This document shows, piece by piece, positions 8,700 to 18,040 of a DNA stretch of 64,000 nucleotides (positions are counted from its first letter, which is position 1; every line of letters starts with the position of its first letter). A program made the position numbers and the translations under genes. The notes below the pieces were generated by a model. It saw only the letters and a program-made list of their open reading frames with translations. It had not been told where the DNA came from and searched no databases. Origin of the DNA: DUPQ01 sp964563155 (GTDB lineage Bacteria > Bacillota > Clostridia > DUPQ01). The stretch is taken from contig CAZLVL010000007.1 in NCBI GenBank assembly GCA_964563155.1, forward strand, positions 53,943-117,942. The letters are read 5' to 3'.

Positions 8700-10307
8700 C
8701 TACAACTTATTCTTGTAATGCTCTGAATAGAGGTTAATGTGCTCCATGGTCTTGTCCACTAGGTAATCAACACTAACAGTACCCATGCCAAAAATGGAGG
8801 TATCTAATTTATTGTTTATGGGTTTTTGCCATTCTTCTGATATGGCCCTTATTCCTTTTTGCATACCGATTATGGAGCCCACAGTAGCACCATTACAGTC
8901 TGTATCAAAACCAGCTTGGACAGACATGCATATGGACTTGGCAAAATCACCCTTACCATAAAGTAATGAGGCTACAACTATTAAGGTGTTAGATATGGCA
9001 TGACACCAGTGGTGTTGAAGAAATTCATCATATTTTTTATGTATTCGAATAAAACAATCATCTTGACTCATATTATTATCAAAGTTATTAATTATCTCCA
9101 TAACTTCTTTGTATGTCCTACTAGTTGTGGGTATATGGTTAAGACCATAGAGAATAGCATCTTTAATATCTTTGTAATATGGGGCCACACTAATAATTGC
9201 ACTTATGAGCATGGAGGTATAGATACCATTTTTAACATGGGAAAGACTGGCATCTTTCCAGGCCATAAGGGCTGCTTTTTTAGGGTCACCTGGATTTATG
9301 TAGCCATAATAGTCTATTCTAATTTGGGCTCCAATCCATTCTCTAAAGGGGTTTTTGTATTGAGCTGTTTGTGGGGGTAAAAAGCCTTTAATAATGTTTA
9401 AATATGCCACTCTTTCAGCTGTACAATAGGCGCTCTTAGGTTGAAGGTCCAACCAAGATTTGGCCACATTTTCTCCAGAAAATTCATCCCCATACTTATC
9501 TAAGATAACAGAGGAAAGCACTGTATAGTTGGTGTCATCATCAGAGGGTGCATTTTTTATAGCATCAGCAAAGGCCCTGTTTCTTAAATTAAAAGAGTAC
9601 TTGTCATAAATCTCTTCTGTCATATCTGCCTTTTCTATGTATCTATGCATAGGAAAGTTGTTGGTTTCTTTTAAAAGGGGAATTAGTTCATCTGTTCTAA
9701 TGCCTTCTACTGGTTTTCCTAAAAGACAGCCTGCAATCCTTCCCATCCATGCTCCTTCTATAGATTCTTGAAGTGATTTTGGAGAAAGAATTTTAAAGGG
9801 TATTTCCTTATCGGGTTTACTCAAACTATATATGGCTTCTAAGTTGTCTGGTTCATTAAAAGGATAGTTTTCAACTTGAGGACAGTTGCCTATCATTTCA
9901 AAAACAGTGTCAGCAAGTTTTTCCTTGTAATTGCTGGTTTCTAGCATATGAATGCTTTCCATAAGCTGCTTTAATTTTGTTACATCAATACCTTGGTCTA
10001 TACACTGAACATACTCTACCATTAATTGAGAAGAATAGAGCTCCCACCAGTGTAGGGCTGTGTATTGAGGTTGAGGTTGTTTTTTAAGTCTAAATTCTGT
10101 TTTAGTATCGTTGTTGTCCAAACCTAAAAGATAATCAGCAGATACATTAAAGATTCTACATATTTTTAGAAGGTTATCGCTATCAGGTGAGGTAACACTG
10201 GTTTCCCATTTTTGTACCGATTGTCTGCTAACTCCTAAAAGTTCTGAAAAGGCTTCTTGAGTAAGATTTTGTTGCTTTCTTAACTCATAAATTCTGTTTT
10301 TATTCAT
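8700..10307 (-). CDS. XRE helix-turn-helix fused to ADP-ribosylglycohydrolase
   Basis: The start is ATG 10307, which has GGAGG 8 nt upstream; an earlier in-frame ATG adds seven residues without a site. Product 535 aa. Residues 4-62 form a Cro/C1-type helix-turn-helix (LTQEAFSELLGVSRQSVQKWE). From about residue 183 the chain is an ADP-ribosylglycohydrolase: GAWMGRIAGCLLGKPVEG, the metal-ligand stretch SDDDTNYT (about 255-262), and DTDCNGATVGSI near the C-terminus. Family enzymes remove ADP-ribose from proteins or hydrolyse related N- or O-glycosides. Some members sit in sugar catabolic loci, which fits the surroundings. Fusion to a DNA-binding domain suggests a ligand-responsive regulator; this is inference. 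Confidence 0.88.
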   Translation of the reverse strand: MNKNRIYELRKQQNLTQEAFSELLGVSRQSVQKWETSVTSPDSDNLLKICRIFNVSADYLLGLDNNDTKTEFRLKKQPQPQYTALHWWELYSSQLMVEYVQCIDQGIDVTKLKQLMESIHMLETSNYKEKLADTVFEMIGNCPQVENYPFNEPDNLEAIYSLSKPDKEIPFKILSPKSLQESIEGAWMGRIAGCLLGKPVEGIRTDELIPLLKETNNFPMHRYIEKADMTEEIYDKYSFNLRNRAFADAIKNAPSDDDTNYTVLSSVILDKYGDEFSGENVAKSWLDLQPKSAYCTAERVAYLNIIKGFLPPQTAQYKNPFREWIGAQIRIDYYGYINPGDPKKAALMAWKDASLSHVKNGIYTSMLISAIISVAPYYKDIKDAILYGLNHIPTTSRTYKEVMEIINNFDNNMSQDDCFIRIHKKYDEFLQHHWCHAISNTLIVVASLLYGKGDFAKSICMSVQAGFDTDCNGATVGSIIGMQKGIRAISEEWQKPINNKLDTSIFGMGTVSVDYLVDKTMEHINLYSEHYKNKL

Positions 10308-10400
10308 AAGGTCTACCTCCATAAGCATATAATATACCTTGCAATCTAAGCTTACAAGAAGATAAGGTTGCTAAATATGCAACTTAGAGTTGCAAAAGCC

Positions 10401-13178
10401 TTATGAAGGCCAAGTTATTTCAATTTCAAAGCCTAGCTTGAATACTCTTTCATTAAAGTCTTTTATTGAAAGAACAAAGGAGTTAATACCTAGATTATCT
10501 ATAGAAGGGGTTCCCAAAAGAGCTCCATCCTTTTTATCTATTGAAAGCCAGATTGGCCCATAAAGTTCATAGACTAAATCATCCATATGAGAGCCTAAAA
10601 AGCCTAAATCATAAAGATATGTAGGTTTACATGAATAGGGTTGGTCTACCAAGGCCTTGGAGTCTATAGTGTCTTTAAAAATAAAAGGGTAGGGAAGACT
10701 TAAAAGGTCAGATGCAAGACCCCTATTTTTATTCTTATCAATTGCATAAACCCTATAGTGGAATTGCAGCAAATCTCTATCTTTAGTTAAATCAAGACTT
10801 AAGAAGGGATTTTTAACCTGTTTTAAAAGATTGCTGGCATGTTCAAGCATTTTTTTAGATGTAGAAGAAGCCTTGTAACTAAAGTATTTAGTGTGAGATG
10901 GAATAAATGAAGAAATGTTTTCAGCAAAAACCATATAGGATTTGGCATTTTTTGCTTTATCCCAACTTAAAAGTAATTTGTCTTGACTAAGTTCTAAGAT
11001 AAGTCCTTTTACCTTATCAGGTGCTTCATGGGTGTATCTTTTAACAGGAGACCAATAGCCCCACACTCCATTTTTGTTTTTAGCTCTTACCCTCCAGTAA
11101 TAGTGGGTATTGGGCCTTAAAAGCTTATACACCTCTATTTTCACTTGAACCCTTTTAGATAGTTTATGAAAGGCTGGACTATAGGGGATTTCACAAGACC
11201 TATCTAAACTTAGAATAAATTCATATTCAGAAGCATCAGGTAGACTAGTCCAAGAAAAAAGTCCTCTTCTCGGCTCTCTTAGTTGAGGGGCTATGGGCCT
11301 ATCCATGGTAGATATGATGTAAGAGTGAGTTATCCTTAGATTTCCTTCTTCTGCCCTAATACCAAACCTATTGTTTCCAGCTCTTAATCTAGGAATACAA
11401 GTCCAATTAGCTTGGAAATATATGGTAAGAGAGTTTAGTCTAAACTTAGCAGCTTGGCCCTCTATAATAACATAAATCTCATTTACTAAATCAGACAATT
11501 TTTGCCCTTCATTTATGCTTGAGTATAGGGCAAACTCCCCAAGTTCATTAACTGAAAAGGTCTCGCTAGATAGATTAGAAGTAATTTCAAGGCATCCAGA
11601 ATATAGTCTACCTTCTAACAAAAAGCCAGTGATGGGATAAGAAGACTGGTGGTCAAACCAAACTTTTCCATCTTTTTCGCAGGAAAAGAGATTATCTGTA
11701 ATGTTCATTTTCCTGTAATGGAAAAACTTACCTAGGTTGGGATTTCTATGAAAATTTAAAATCTTCTTTCCATTTATAATGTTGGCATAGGGTCTTTTCT
11801 TACCATAAAAGGCTCCATAAAAATCTGGAGAAAAGACAATTTTTTCCTTGGGTTTTAAATAGAAGCCCATGGTGTAGGGATCTTTATATGAATCTTGCCA
11901 GTTTTCCCAAGAGATATCCTTTTTTGCTAAATCTAAAAGATAAGCTTTAGAGCCCTGCCAGGATTTTAAGATTTTATACAAATCCTTTTGTAAGTCCTTG
12001 TAGTCTAAAAAGCCCTTTTCATCATCAGGCAAGATATTTCCTAAAAAAGGAGAAGTGCTCCCTTCAAAGGCATCTACCAAGGTCTCTTTAGAATCTATTG
12101 ATACTCTTAAAAGAGAGGGATTATCTGGTCTTTTTTCAGTCTTTTTAACCCCTAGGCCAGAGGCCCTAAGAAAAAGAGCAAAAAGGGCATTTAAGCTTTC
12201 TTTTTCTCCTCCAGTCATAAAGTTAAGATACCTAATTAGTGAAAAATTCTTATCTTCCATATGGTCTGCTAGGTTTTGGTCTTCTAGGTTAATGTATTCA
12301 TTAAAAAACTTCCAAAGAAGATAAAGTTTTTTCTCTTTCTTATCAGTGTTTTTAAAAAGACTTTGTATTAGGTTTTTAGTATTAGAAAAGTCTAAAAAAC
12401 TATCTTTAAAGCCATAGATATATATATCTTTGTCATCTTTGTTTTCAATGGAATATTCAAGGTTGTTTTCAAAGGCTGGTTTTTCCTTAGCAACTCTACT
12501 AGTATTGTGGTAGTCCAAAAAGGTAAAGTTATCTATTTGATATTTATACAAAAGGTCTTTGGTCCTAGCTGTTCTACTGGTAGAAATTACAGGTCTAAAA
12601 TCTAAATCCTCTAACATGGCATTTTCTGGCCTATCGCCTAAGAAAACATATGGAATATTATATAGGTCAGTAAGAATTATAAGGGTGTCATTAGCTTCAA
12701 TGTTTACATATTTTTGCCTAGATTCCTTGGTAGGAACAAACTTTTTTATTGGCCTTTTGGAGTTGTTAGAGTACATCATGTGGCTAGGTTCATCATTTAT
12801 TTGGTCTTTTAAAAACATATGACCATATATGGAGCCATCATGGTTTAAAATGGTAATAATAGAGGGTTCTAGATGGCCTTGAGCTTTTGTAAGTACATAG
12901 ATATATTTTTTGCTAAGAGCTAGACTATATGGACCATTTAGGTTAGGTCCAAAGCTTTGAATATGATTGTTTTTAACTAAAAGAAGTCTATGATAAAGAG
13001 TATCGCAGGCTAAAAAGTTGCCAGACTTAAAAGAAACTACCTGGGTAATGTCACCTAAATGGTCTGGGTATCCACTTACCCTTGTAAACACTCTATTATC
13101 CGGCATAATCAATTCTTTTTGGCTTATGTCCCAAAAAATACTATTCTCTTTATCTGAATAGACACAAATCTTTGCCAT
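10401..13178 (-). CDS. Large multidomain protein with degenerate transglutaminase-like core, FN3 and Ig-like domains
   Basis: A 925-residue protein with GAGG 7 nt before ATG 13178. It is a full-length paralog of the protein at 47853-50642: matching N-terminal propeller-like segment (about 1-180), transglutaminase-like core (about 280-400), two fibronectin-III-like modules (about 660-830, with HYYWRVRAKNKNGVWGYWS) and a C-terminal putative Ig/He_PIG-like module (GPIWLSIDKKDGALLGTP). In the core the paralog's catalytic Cys aligns with K326 and its His with P354; only the Asp (D369) remains. I infer a non-catalytic, perhaps binding or scaffolding, copy. There is no signal peptide. It lies 93 nt upstream of the XRE-ADPRH gene on the same strand. 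Confidence 0.75.
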   Translation of the reverse strand: MAKICVYSDKENSIFWDISQKELIMPDNRVFTRVSGYPDHLGDITQVVSFKSGNFLACDTLYHRLLLVKNNHIQSFGPNLNGPYSLALSKKYIYVLTKAQGHLEPSIITILNHDGSIYGHMFLKDQINDEPSHMMYSNNSKRPIKKFVPTKESRQKYVNIEANDTLIILTDLYNIPYVFLGDRPENAMLEDLDFRPVISTSRTARTKDLLYKYQIDNFTFLDYHNTSRVAKEKPAFENNLEYSIENKDDKDIYIYGFKDSFLDFSNTKNLIQSLFKNTDKKEKKLYLLWKFFNEYINLEDQNLADHMEDKNFSLIRYLNFMTGGEKESLNALFALFLRASGLGVKKTEKRPDNPSLLRVSIDSKETLVDAFEGSTSPFLGNILPDDEKGFLDYKDLQKDLYKILKSWQGSKAYLLDLAKKDISWENWQDSYKDPYTMGFYLKPKEKIVFSPDFYGAFYGKKRPYANIINGKKILNFHRNPNLGKFFHYRKMNITDNLFSCEKDGKVWFDHQSSYPITGFLLEGRLYSGCLEITSNLSSETFSVNELGEFALYSSINEGQKLSDLVNEIYVIIEGQAAKFRLNSLTIYFQANWTCIPRLRAGNNRFGIRAEEGNLRITHSYIISTMDRPIAPQLREPRRGLFSWTSLPDASEYEFILSLDRSCEIPYSPAFHKLSKRVQVKIEVYKLLRPNTHYYWRVRAKNKNGVWGYWSPVKRYTHEAPDKVKGLILELSQDKLLLSWDKAKNAKSYMVFAENISSFIPSHTKYFSYKASSTSKKMLEHASNLLKQVKNPFLSLDLTKDRDLLQFHYRVYAIDKNKNRGLASDLLSLPYPFIFKDTIDSKALVDQPYSCKPTYLYDLGFLGSHMDDLVYELYGPIWLSIDKKDGALLGTPSIDNLGINSFVLSIKDFNERVFKLGFEIEITWPS

Positions 13179-13441
13179 GTAATTACCTCTATTTCCTTTA
13201 TTCTAGCATGGCTATTTTTAATTATCAATTGAGCAAATAGTCCAAGACACAGACTGGTCTACTATTAAGCATTTTCCATATTTACTCTTATGAAAGGTGA
13301 TAATAGCAATAATTAAGGGATTTTACAGAAAATTACCTAGAAAATCAGGAAAATTGTGCAAAATCTCGTAAATTACATCCTATTTTACAAAAAAAGGAAT
13401 ATAATTAAATGAGATAAGATATTAATAATGGAGGTATGAAA

Positions 13442-14455
13442 ATGAAAGTTTGTCTAATAGGTGGCACCGGTTTATTAGGTAGTGAAGCCGCTAGAGAATT
13501 AATTGCTAGAGGCCATCAGGTTAAAGCTATAGCCTTACCACCTTTACCTGAAGGAGCTGTGTTACCACCGGAAATGGAAATATCTTTTAATAACTATATG
13601 ACCATGACCGATGATGAAATTCTAGAAATGTTTGAAGGCTGTGAGGGTTTTGTATTTGCAGCTGGAATAGATGAAAGAGTGGAAGGACCTCCACCAGTCT
13701 ATGATCTTTTTAAGAAGTATAATATTGAGCCTTTAGAAAGACTATTAAGACTTGCTAAGGAGTCAGGAGTAAAACATAGTGTTGTTCACGGTTCCTATTT
13801 CTCCTATTTTGCCAAAGAGTGGAAAGACCTTAACCTAACAGAACATCACCCATATATTAGGTCTAGGATAGATCAAGAGAAAATGGCTTTAAGTTTTGCA
13901 GATGATAACTTTGATGTAGCTATACTAGAGCTACCCTATATCTTTGGAGCTCAACCAGGTAGAAAGCCTGTATGGGTCTTTTTAATTGAAAACATTAGAG
14001 CTATGGGCAAAACAACCTTATGGCCCAAGGGTGGAACTACCATGGTTACAGTAAAGCAAGTTGCCCAAGCCACAGCAGGAGCTCTTGAAAAGAATAAAGG
14101 GGGGCAATCCTATCCCATAGGTTACTACAATATGACCTGGAAGGAAATGCTAACCATAATGCACAAGCACATGGGAGAGCCAGATAGAAAGATTGTCACT
14201 ATCCCTACTTTTTTATTCAAGCTTAATGCTAAGAAAATGCAAAAAGACTTTGTCGCAAGAAACATTGAGCCAGGTTTAAACATGATTGAATTTGTAAAGC
14301 TACAATGTGCCAATCAGTTTATTGATAAGTCTTTAGGAAGTATTCCTCTTGGGGTCAAAGAAGATGATATAGATGCTGCTATTGGTGAAAGTGTAAAGCT
14401 TTGCATAGACATCATTGACAACAAACTTGAAACTGTAGATATGAAGGGTGAGTAG
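13442..14455 (+). CDS. NAD(P)-binding SDR-like epimerase/dehydratase family protein
   Basis: Two in-frame ATGs exist at 13436 and 13442. GGAGG ends 1 nt before the first and 7 nt before the second, so 13442 is chosen (337 aa). The Rossmann glycine motif is IGGTGLLG at residues 6-13, typical of extended SDRs of the NAD-dependent epimerase type. The usual YxxxK catalytic pair is not evident: the likely position reads YIRSR, with Arg instead of Lys. That leaves open an atypical SDR or a binding-only role. It is a single-gene unit, divergent from the 10401-13178 gene. The substrate is unknown. Confidence 0.78.
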   Translation: MKVCLIGGTGLLGSEAARELIARGHQVKAIALPPLPEGAVLPPEMEISFNNYMTMTDDEILEMFEGCEGFVFAAGIDERVEGPPPVYDLFKKYNIEPLERLLRLAKESGVKHSVVHGSYFSYFAKEWKDLNLTEHHPYIRSRIDQEKMALSFADDNFDVAILELPYIFGAQPGRKPVWVFLIENIRAMGKTTLWPKGGTTMVTVKQVAQATAGALEKNKGGQSYPIGYYNMTWKEMLTIMHKHMGEPDRKIVTIPTFLFKLNAKKMQKDFVARNIEPGLNMIEFVKLQCANQFIDKSLGSIPLGVKEDDIDAAIGESVKLCIDIIDNKLETVDMKGE

Positions 14456-14472
14456 TAGAGAAGAACCCTCTT

Positions 14473-14904
14473 TTACATACCAATTTCTTCTAGTATTTCA
14501 ATAGCCAGAACTATTGCATTAGGACAAACCTCTTGCATGGTTTCTTTGTTTTGCTCTCTTTTTTCTTCATCTCTAACATCAAAACCTAATAATTCCTTGC
14601 AAAGATAACTTTTATTCCTTTTAACATACTCATCCATAAAACGTATGGTTAAATTATTACAATTAGCTTTAGCATCTTGGTCATCTCCACTTTCTTGACC
14701 ATATTTAAGACCTAAGGCCATAAGAGCACCGGTTACACCACCACAAACCTCACCACAGCGCATACCACCACCAAAGGCTCCTGCCATTTTCATGGCTGTA
14801 TTTTCATCTAATCCTAAGTCCTTAGCATAGGCTCCAATAACCGCCTGTGAGCAATTGTATCCAGTGGAAAATAGTTCTAAAGCTTTATCAATTCTTTTCT
14901 TCAT
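14473..14904 (-). CDS. C_GCAxxG_C_C family redox-type protein
   Basis: A 143-residue protein with the family pattern: TGYNCSQAV near residue 14, GAFGGGMRCGEVCGGVTGAL at about 42-61, and further C-terminal cysteines (YLCKELLGFD, VCPNAI). The conserved cysteines and glycines match the C_GCAxxG_C_C family, common in anaerobes and presumed to bind a metal or act in redox chemistry. The exact function is unknown. It is convergent with the SDR gene. The Shine-Dalgarno sequence is unusually far from the ATG, with a small stem-loop between them (see the entry at 14904-14938). Confidence 0.88.
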   Translation of the reverse strand: MKKRIDKALELFSTGYNCSQAVIGAYAKDLGLDENTAMKMAGAFGGGMRCGEVCGGVTGALMALGLKYGQESGDDQDAKANCNNLTIRFMDEYVKRNKSYLCKELLGFDVRDEEKREQNKETMQEVCPNAIVLAIEILEEIGM

Positions 14905-14938
14905 ACTTATTCGTGTGTCTTATGAGTCACACTCCTCC
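14904..14938 (-). promoter_or_regulatory. Distant Shine-Dalgarno with intervening stem-loop
   Basis: The only good Shine-Dalgarno sequence, GGAGG at 14938-14934, is about 29 nt from the ATG at 14904. Between them lies an inverted repeat, GTGTG (14932-14928 read on the minus strand) with CACAC (14917-14913). Folding would shorten the effective spacing and could control start-site access. The stem is only 5 bp, so this is tentative. Confidence 0.35.
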
Positions 14939-15046
14939 TTGTTTTAGTAATCTAAGTTTTTGCTACCTATATAGTTACTTATTGTAGGCTAAACATAATT
15001 ATCCTTTAACATAATATGATACAAGCATAGATTATGCAAAGTTATT

Positions 15047-15110
15047 AAGAAAAGAGGGAAGAGGAGAGAAAAAAGAAAGAAGAAAGAAAAGATAGAGAGA
15101 AAAGAAAGAA
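15047..15110. repeat. Purine-only tract
   Basis: About 60 nt almost entirely of A and G on the plus strand (runs such as GAAAGAAGAAAG). It has no coding potential. It lies just past the terminator of the two-component operon and supplies that terminator with a pyrimidine-rich tail. It fills most of the 14939-15205 gap, which otherwise shows nothing. Confidence 0.6.
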
Positions 15111-15130
15111 ACCAGCTCAGCTGGTTTCTT
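15106..15130 (-). terminator. Intrinsic terminator of the two-component operon
   Basis: Perfect 12-bp inverted repeat: AAGAAACCAGCT at 15106-15117 and AGCTGGTTTCTT at 15119-15130. On the minus strand it is followed by TTTCTTTT. It lies about 75 nt downstream of the stop at 15206. Confidence 0.75.
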
Positions 15131-15205
15131 GGAAAAGAGTAGTGTTAATTGGTTTGTGTTTCAATGATTATTTGCTTCGTTTATGCCTAATGCTTGCAAG
15201 GTGCG

Positions 15206-16573
15206 TCACTCTCCGAATGAGACCACATAGGTACTAAACTCACTTTCTTTTTGCGCTGTGATGATAAGTGTATCATTGCATGTCCACCGGTAGCTCCTTA
15301 TCAACCCATCAATCAGGTTTGCATTTTCGACGGAAGCGGTCAGTAACTTTTGTATCCCAGTCGCCAAATCGACAAGCATCACATCATCTGTACCGGCCAT
15401 GGGGTCGCTTCCGTAACCGATTGCCATTATCTTGCCAGACGGCGAAAACTGCGTCTCGGAACCAAGGTACCCAACCACTTTTGTGATCAGTGTCATTAAG
15501 CCTGTTGAGGCGTCTATGCGGCTGATATATGCTGTGGTATCGGAAGTCCCGTCAACATAGCTTGCATAGACAACGATACCGTCATTTACGCCGTCTATAC
15601 GGAAGTTGGGAAGATTCGGAAACGATACGGAAACAATGGCCCCTGTAGTTATATCTACAATGCGGGTATCATGGAGTGAGCCAACCATGACATGGTAATC
15701 GGACACAAAGCCAACAATATCGTTGTTGAGTGCCGGTTCGATGATCCGCTGTTCTTTCCCTGTTCGCAGATCGATTGCCCATATGGTGGTGTCCGAAGAA
15801 GTGTCTTCGCAATCCTTGTTGGTGCGGTAAAGTGCATAATTGCCATGGGGACTGACGAAAACGCTGTCAATCCAAAGCAGATAATAGCCTACACTCCTTT
15901 TTTTTGCCTCAATTTCATCCCAGTTTTTTCCTTCGTATGTGTCACTTGTTATTTTCTCAGATGTCAAGATTTTCGGATCGATACGCCATATTCCCATGTC
16001 GGTATAGGCGAGATATATACCTGCTTTATCGGTGGTAACAAAACCGCAAGACTGACCACCACCCCATTCCGACGGATATACAAAATAGTCATCCTCAATC
16101 CGTGCCTGATAGAACAGACAGGAATACTCGCCCTTCGATACACTTTTTATATTAATGCTGAAAGGATATGTTTCCACAGCAGCCACATCATTACCCTTGA
16201 ATCCAAAGGCATTGGTATGATCTGCGATAAATTCCCCGCGGCGTTCTTCAAGATCGTCCACACTGCCAATCTCCTGACCTTGTTCGTCAAGCATACCGTT
16301 TGGATAGAGAATACGCATCATTTCGTCGTAGTCTTGTTCACTGACGGATTTCACCCATAGGGTTGAATCGTTCTCACCAGTTAAAACTCCCATATTCGGG
16401 TCTTTTAGGACAGGGATATCGTTCACAGTGCTGGGCTTGTTGTTAGATTGCGGGTTCGTTACAACCTCGCCATCTGCCTTATCCCGAGCTGCATTCATTG
16501 CAAAGGTTAATAGGGCAGTGCTTCCGAGTATTATTACGACAACAAGGACAATGCCTGTAATCCACTTTTTCAT
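15206..16573 (-). CDS. Membrane-anchored beta-propeller-like protein of the two-component operon
   Basis: Start ATG 16573 has GGAGG 8 nt upstream (455 aa); upstream in-frame codons lack a site. Residues 3-25 form one membrane segment (WITGIVLVVVIILG), placing the rest outside. The remaining 400 residues or so are rich in short beta repeats with AxDxxTG-like turns (IWAIDLRTGKEQ, VDITTGAI, IDASTGLMT, VDLATGIQK), as in TolB/WD-like propellers. I do not recognise a specific family. Base composition is richer in G+C than the surrounding genome. It lies 70 nt after the kinase stop and is probably the output or accessory sensor of that pair. Confidence 0.78.
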   Translation of the reverse strand: MKKWITGIVLVVVIILGSTALLTFAMNAARDKADGEVVTNPQSNNKPSTVNDIPVLKDPNMGVLTGENDSTLWVKSVSEQDYDEMMRILYPNGMLDEQGQEIGSVDDLEERRGEFIADHTNAFGFKGNDVAAVETYPFSINIKSVSKGEYSCLFYQARIEDDYFVYPSEWGGGQSCGFVTTDKAGIYLAYTDMGIWRIDPKILTSEKITSDTYEGKNWDEIEAKKRSVGYYLLWIDSVFVSPHGNYALYRTNKDCEDTSSDTTIWAIDLRTGKEQRIIEPALNNDIVGFVSDYHVMVGSLHDTRIVDITTGAIVSVSFPNLPNFRIDGVNDGIVVYASYVDGTSDTTAYISRIDASTGLMTLITKVVGYLGSETQFSPSGKIMAIGYGSDPMAGTDDVMLVDLATGIQKLLTASVENANLIDGLIRSYRWTCNDTLIITAQKESEFSTYVVSFGE

Positions 16574-16643
16574 TTTTAAAACCTCCATTTCATTTGATAA
16601 GCTCATTCTAAAGCTCCAATGTCCGTGATTTTTCACAGAGTCG

Positions 16644-16656
16644 TCATGGAGTTGTA
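16644..16656 (-). repeat. Copy 2 of a 13-bp direct repeat
   Basis: GTCATGGAGTTGT on the plus strand, overlapping the kinase stop codon and about 70 nt upstream of the propeller-like gene. The identical sequence occurs at 18723-18735, upstream of the response regulator. It could be a regulator box or a recombination scar. Confidence 0.5.
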
Positions 16657-18038
16657 AATTCTATTTTTACGAGAGTGCCTTCTCCCACTTCCGACGAGAA
16701 CAACAATCTGGCTTTATGCAGTTCAGCAATCTGCTTGCATAGAGCAAGCCCAAGACCCGCGCCGCCTTCTGAACGGCTCCGCGCCTTGTCAGGCCTATAA
16801 AAAGGCTCGGTCAGTTTTGTAATGTGTTCACTCGGCAAACCTTTCCCGAAATCCCGTATCTTGATAACACATTGTTTGCCTTCTTGCAGTCCGGATAATT
16901 GGATACAAGTACCGGGTTTGCTTGCTTTAATGGCGTTATCAAGAAGATTACAAAGCAGACTTTCCAGCAAAACCCCTTCGCCCTTGATAGAGCATTGTTC
17001 GCAATACAAATCAAGCTGTATCTTCTTTTCAAGCAGCTTAGAGCTCATTTTGTTTGCTACAGATTCAAGCAAGATTTGCAAGTTGATTTCGGTAATTTCC
17101 AAAGCGCCTGCCCGCATGAGTGCGAGGTCAAGCAATTTGTTTGCCATTTCTTCGATCCGTACGGACTCCGTAATAATGAAATCCACCGAGTCAATTCGCT
17201 CATCTTCACTGATGTTGGCGTTCTTTAAGTATTCTGCGTAGCCGCGTATTGTGGTAAGGGGGGTGCGAAGCTCATGGGCGAGATTGTCAATAAAGCGTTG
17301 TTTTTGCTCCGCTGTTTTTTGCAGTTCTTTCATCCTGTCCTCAATCTCGTGCGTCATTCGATTAAAGTGCTTCGCCAGCGCTGCAAGCTCGTCCTTTCCC
17401 TGTACGGGTACACGCATGGAGTAGTCGCCACCTGCGATGTAGCCAGTCGCTTGGTCCAACTTTTCAATAGGCTTTGATAACCGGCGTAATACTAAATAAA
17501 GGCCAATTGCAAGTAAGGCTGTCAACACCACACCCAATATGATGAAAAAACGGAACAATACGTCATGCTCTTCTGTAAAATCTTTCAGGTCATGGGCGTA
17601 AACTAGTGTGTACTTTTCGGAATAAGACCAAAATGTGTTGGTAACCAGCATATATTTTTCTTTATCAATTTCTATAACCCTTGAAATCTGCTCCCTTGGT
17701 AGGGTATTATACTCGGTCTTTTGTGAACCAGGGATACTTCCTATGAGCAATGTGTCGTTTTGCCATAGCTCAAGCGTAACGCCGCGGTCGCTGTAATAAT
17801 TTGCGTATCTCAAAAAGAATGAATATCCCTCTTTATCAATGCTACTACCTTTTTGCAAGATATCCGATATTTCCTTTTCCAAGGCTGCTGCGATAAAATT
17901 TGCTTCGCCCAAAGAGCGTGTCCGTTCGCCACTAAGGCTTGTCCTGTAGGCAAAACTTGACACCAAGAAAATACTTGCGTAAAAAAAGGTGATAAATAAT
18001 AGCAATATAGACAAAAAAGCGCGCTGCCAAAAACGCAT
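16644..18038 (-). CDS. Sensor histidine kinase
   Basis: A 464-residue protein with GGAGG 7 nt before ATG 18038, 2 nt after the response regulator stop. Membrane segments are at about 7-29 and 163-184, with an extracytoplasmic sensor between them. Then come HAMP (about 185-235), HisKA with phospho-acceptor H255 in DNLAHELRTP, and the HATPase domain with the N box (LLDNAIKAS), G1 (DFGKGLP) and G2 (GAGLGLAL). All catalytic elements are present. The signal is unknown. Composition is more G+C-rich than the flanks, in common with its two operon partners. Confidence 0.95.
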   Translation of the reverse strand: MRFWQRAFLSILLLFITFFYASIFLVSSFAYRTSLSGERTRSLGEANFIAAALEKEISDILQKGSSIDKEGYSFFLRYANYYSDRGVTLELWQNDTLLIGSIPGSQKTEYNTLPREQISRVIEIDKEKYMLVTNTFWSYSEKYTLVYAHDLKDFTEEHDVLFRFFIILGVVLTALLAIGLYLVLRRLSKPIEKLDQATGYIAGGDYSMRVPVQGKDELAALAKHFNRMTHEIEDRMKELQKTAEQKQRFIDNLAHELRTPLTTIRGYAEYLKNANISEDERIDSVDFIITESVRIEEMANKLLDLALMRAGALEITEINLQILLESVANKMSSKLLEKKIQLDLYCEQCSIKGEGVLLESLLCNLLDNAIKASKPGTCIQLSGLQEGKQCVIKIRDFGKGLPSEHITKLTEPFYRPDKARSRSEGGAGLGLALCKQIAELHKARLLFSSEVGEGTLVKIEFTTP

Positions 18039-18040
18039 GG

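Noticed and set aside
15692..16360. Long (222-codon) antisense frame opposite the propeller-like gene
   Set aside because: Shadow of a G+C-richer gene; no ribosome site and no sensible product. The same holds for the antisense frames opposite the kinase.
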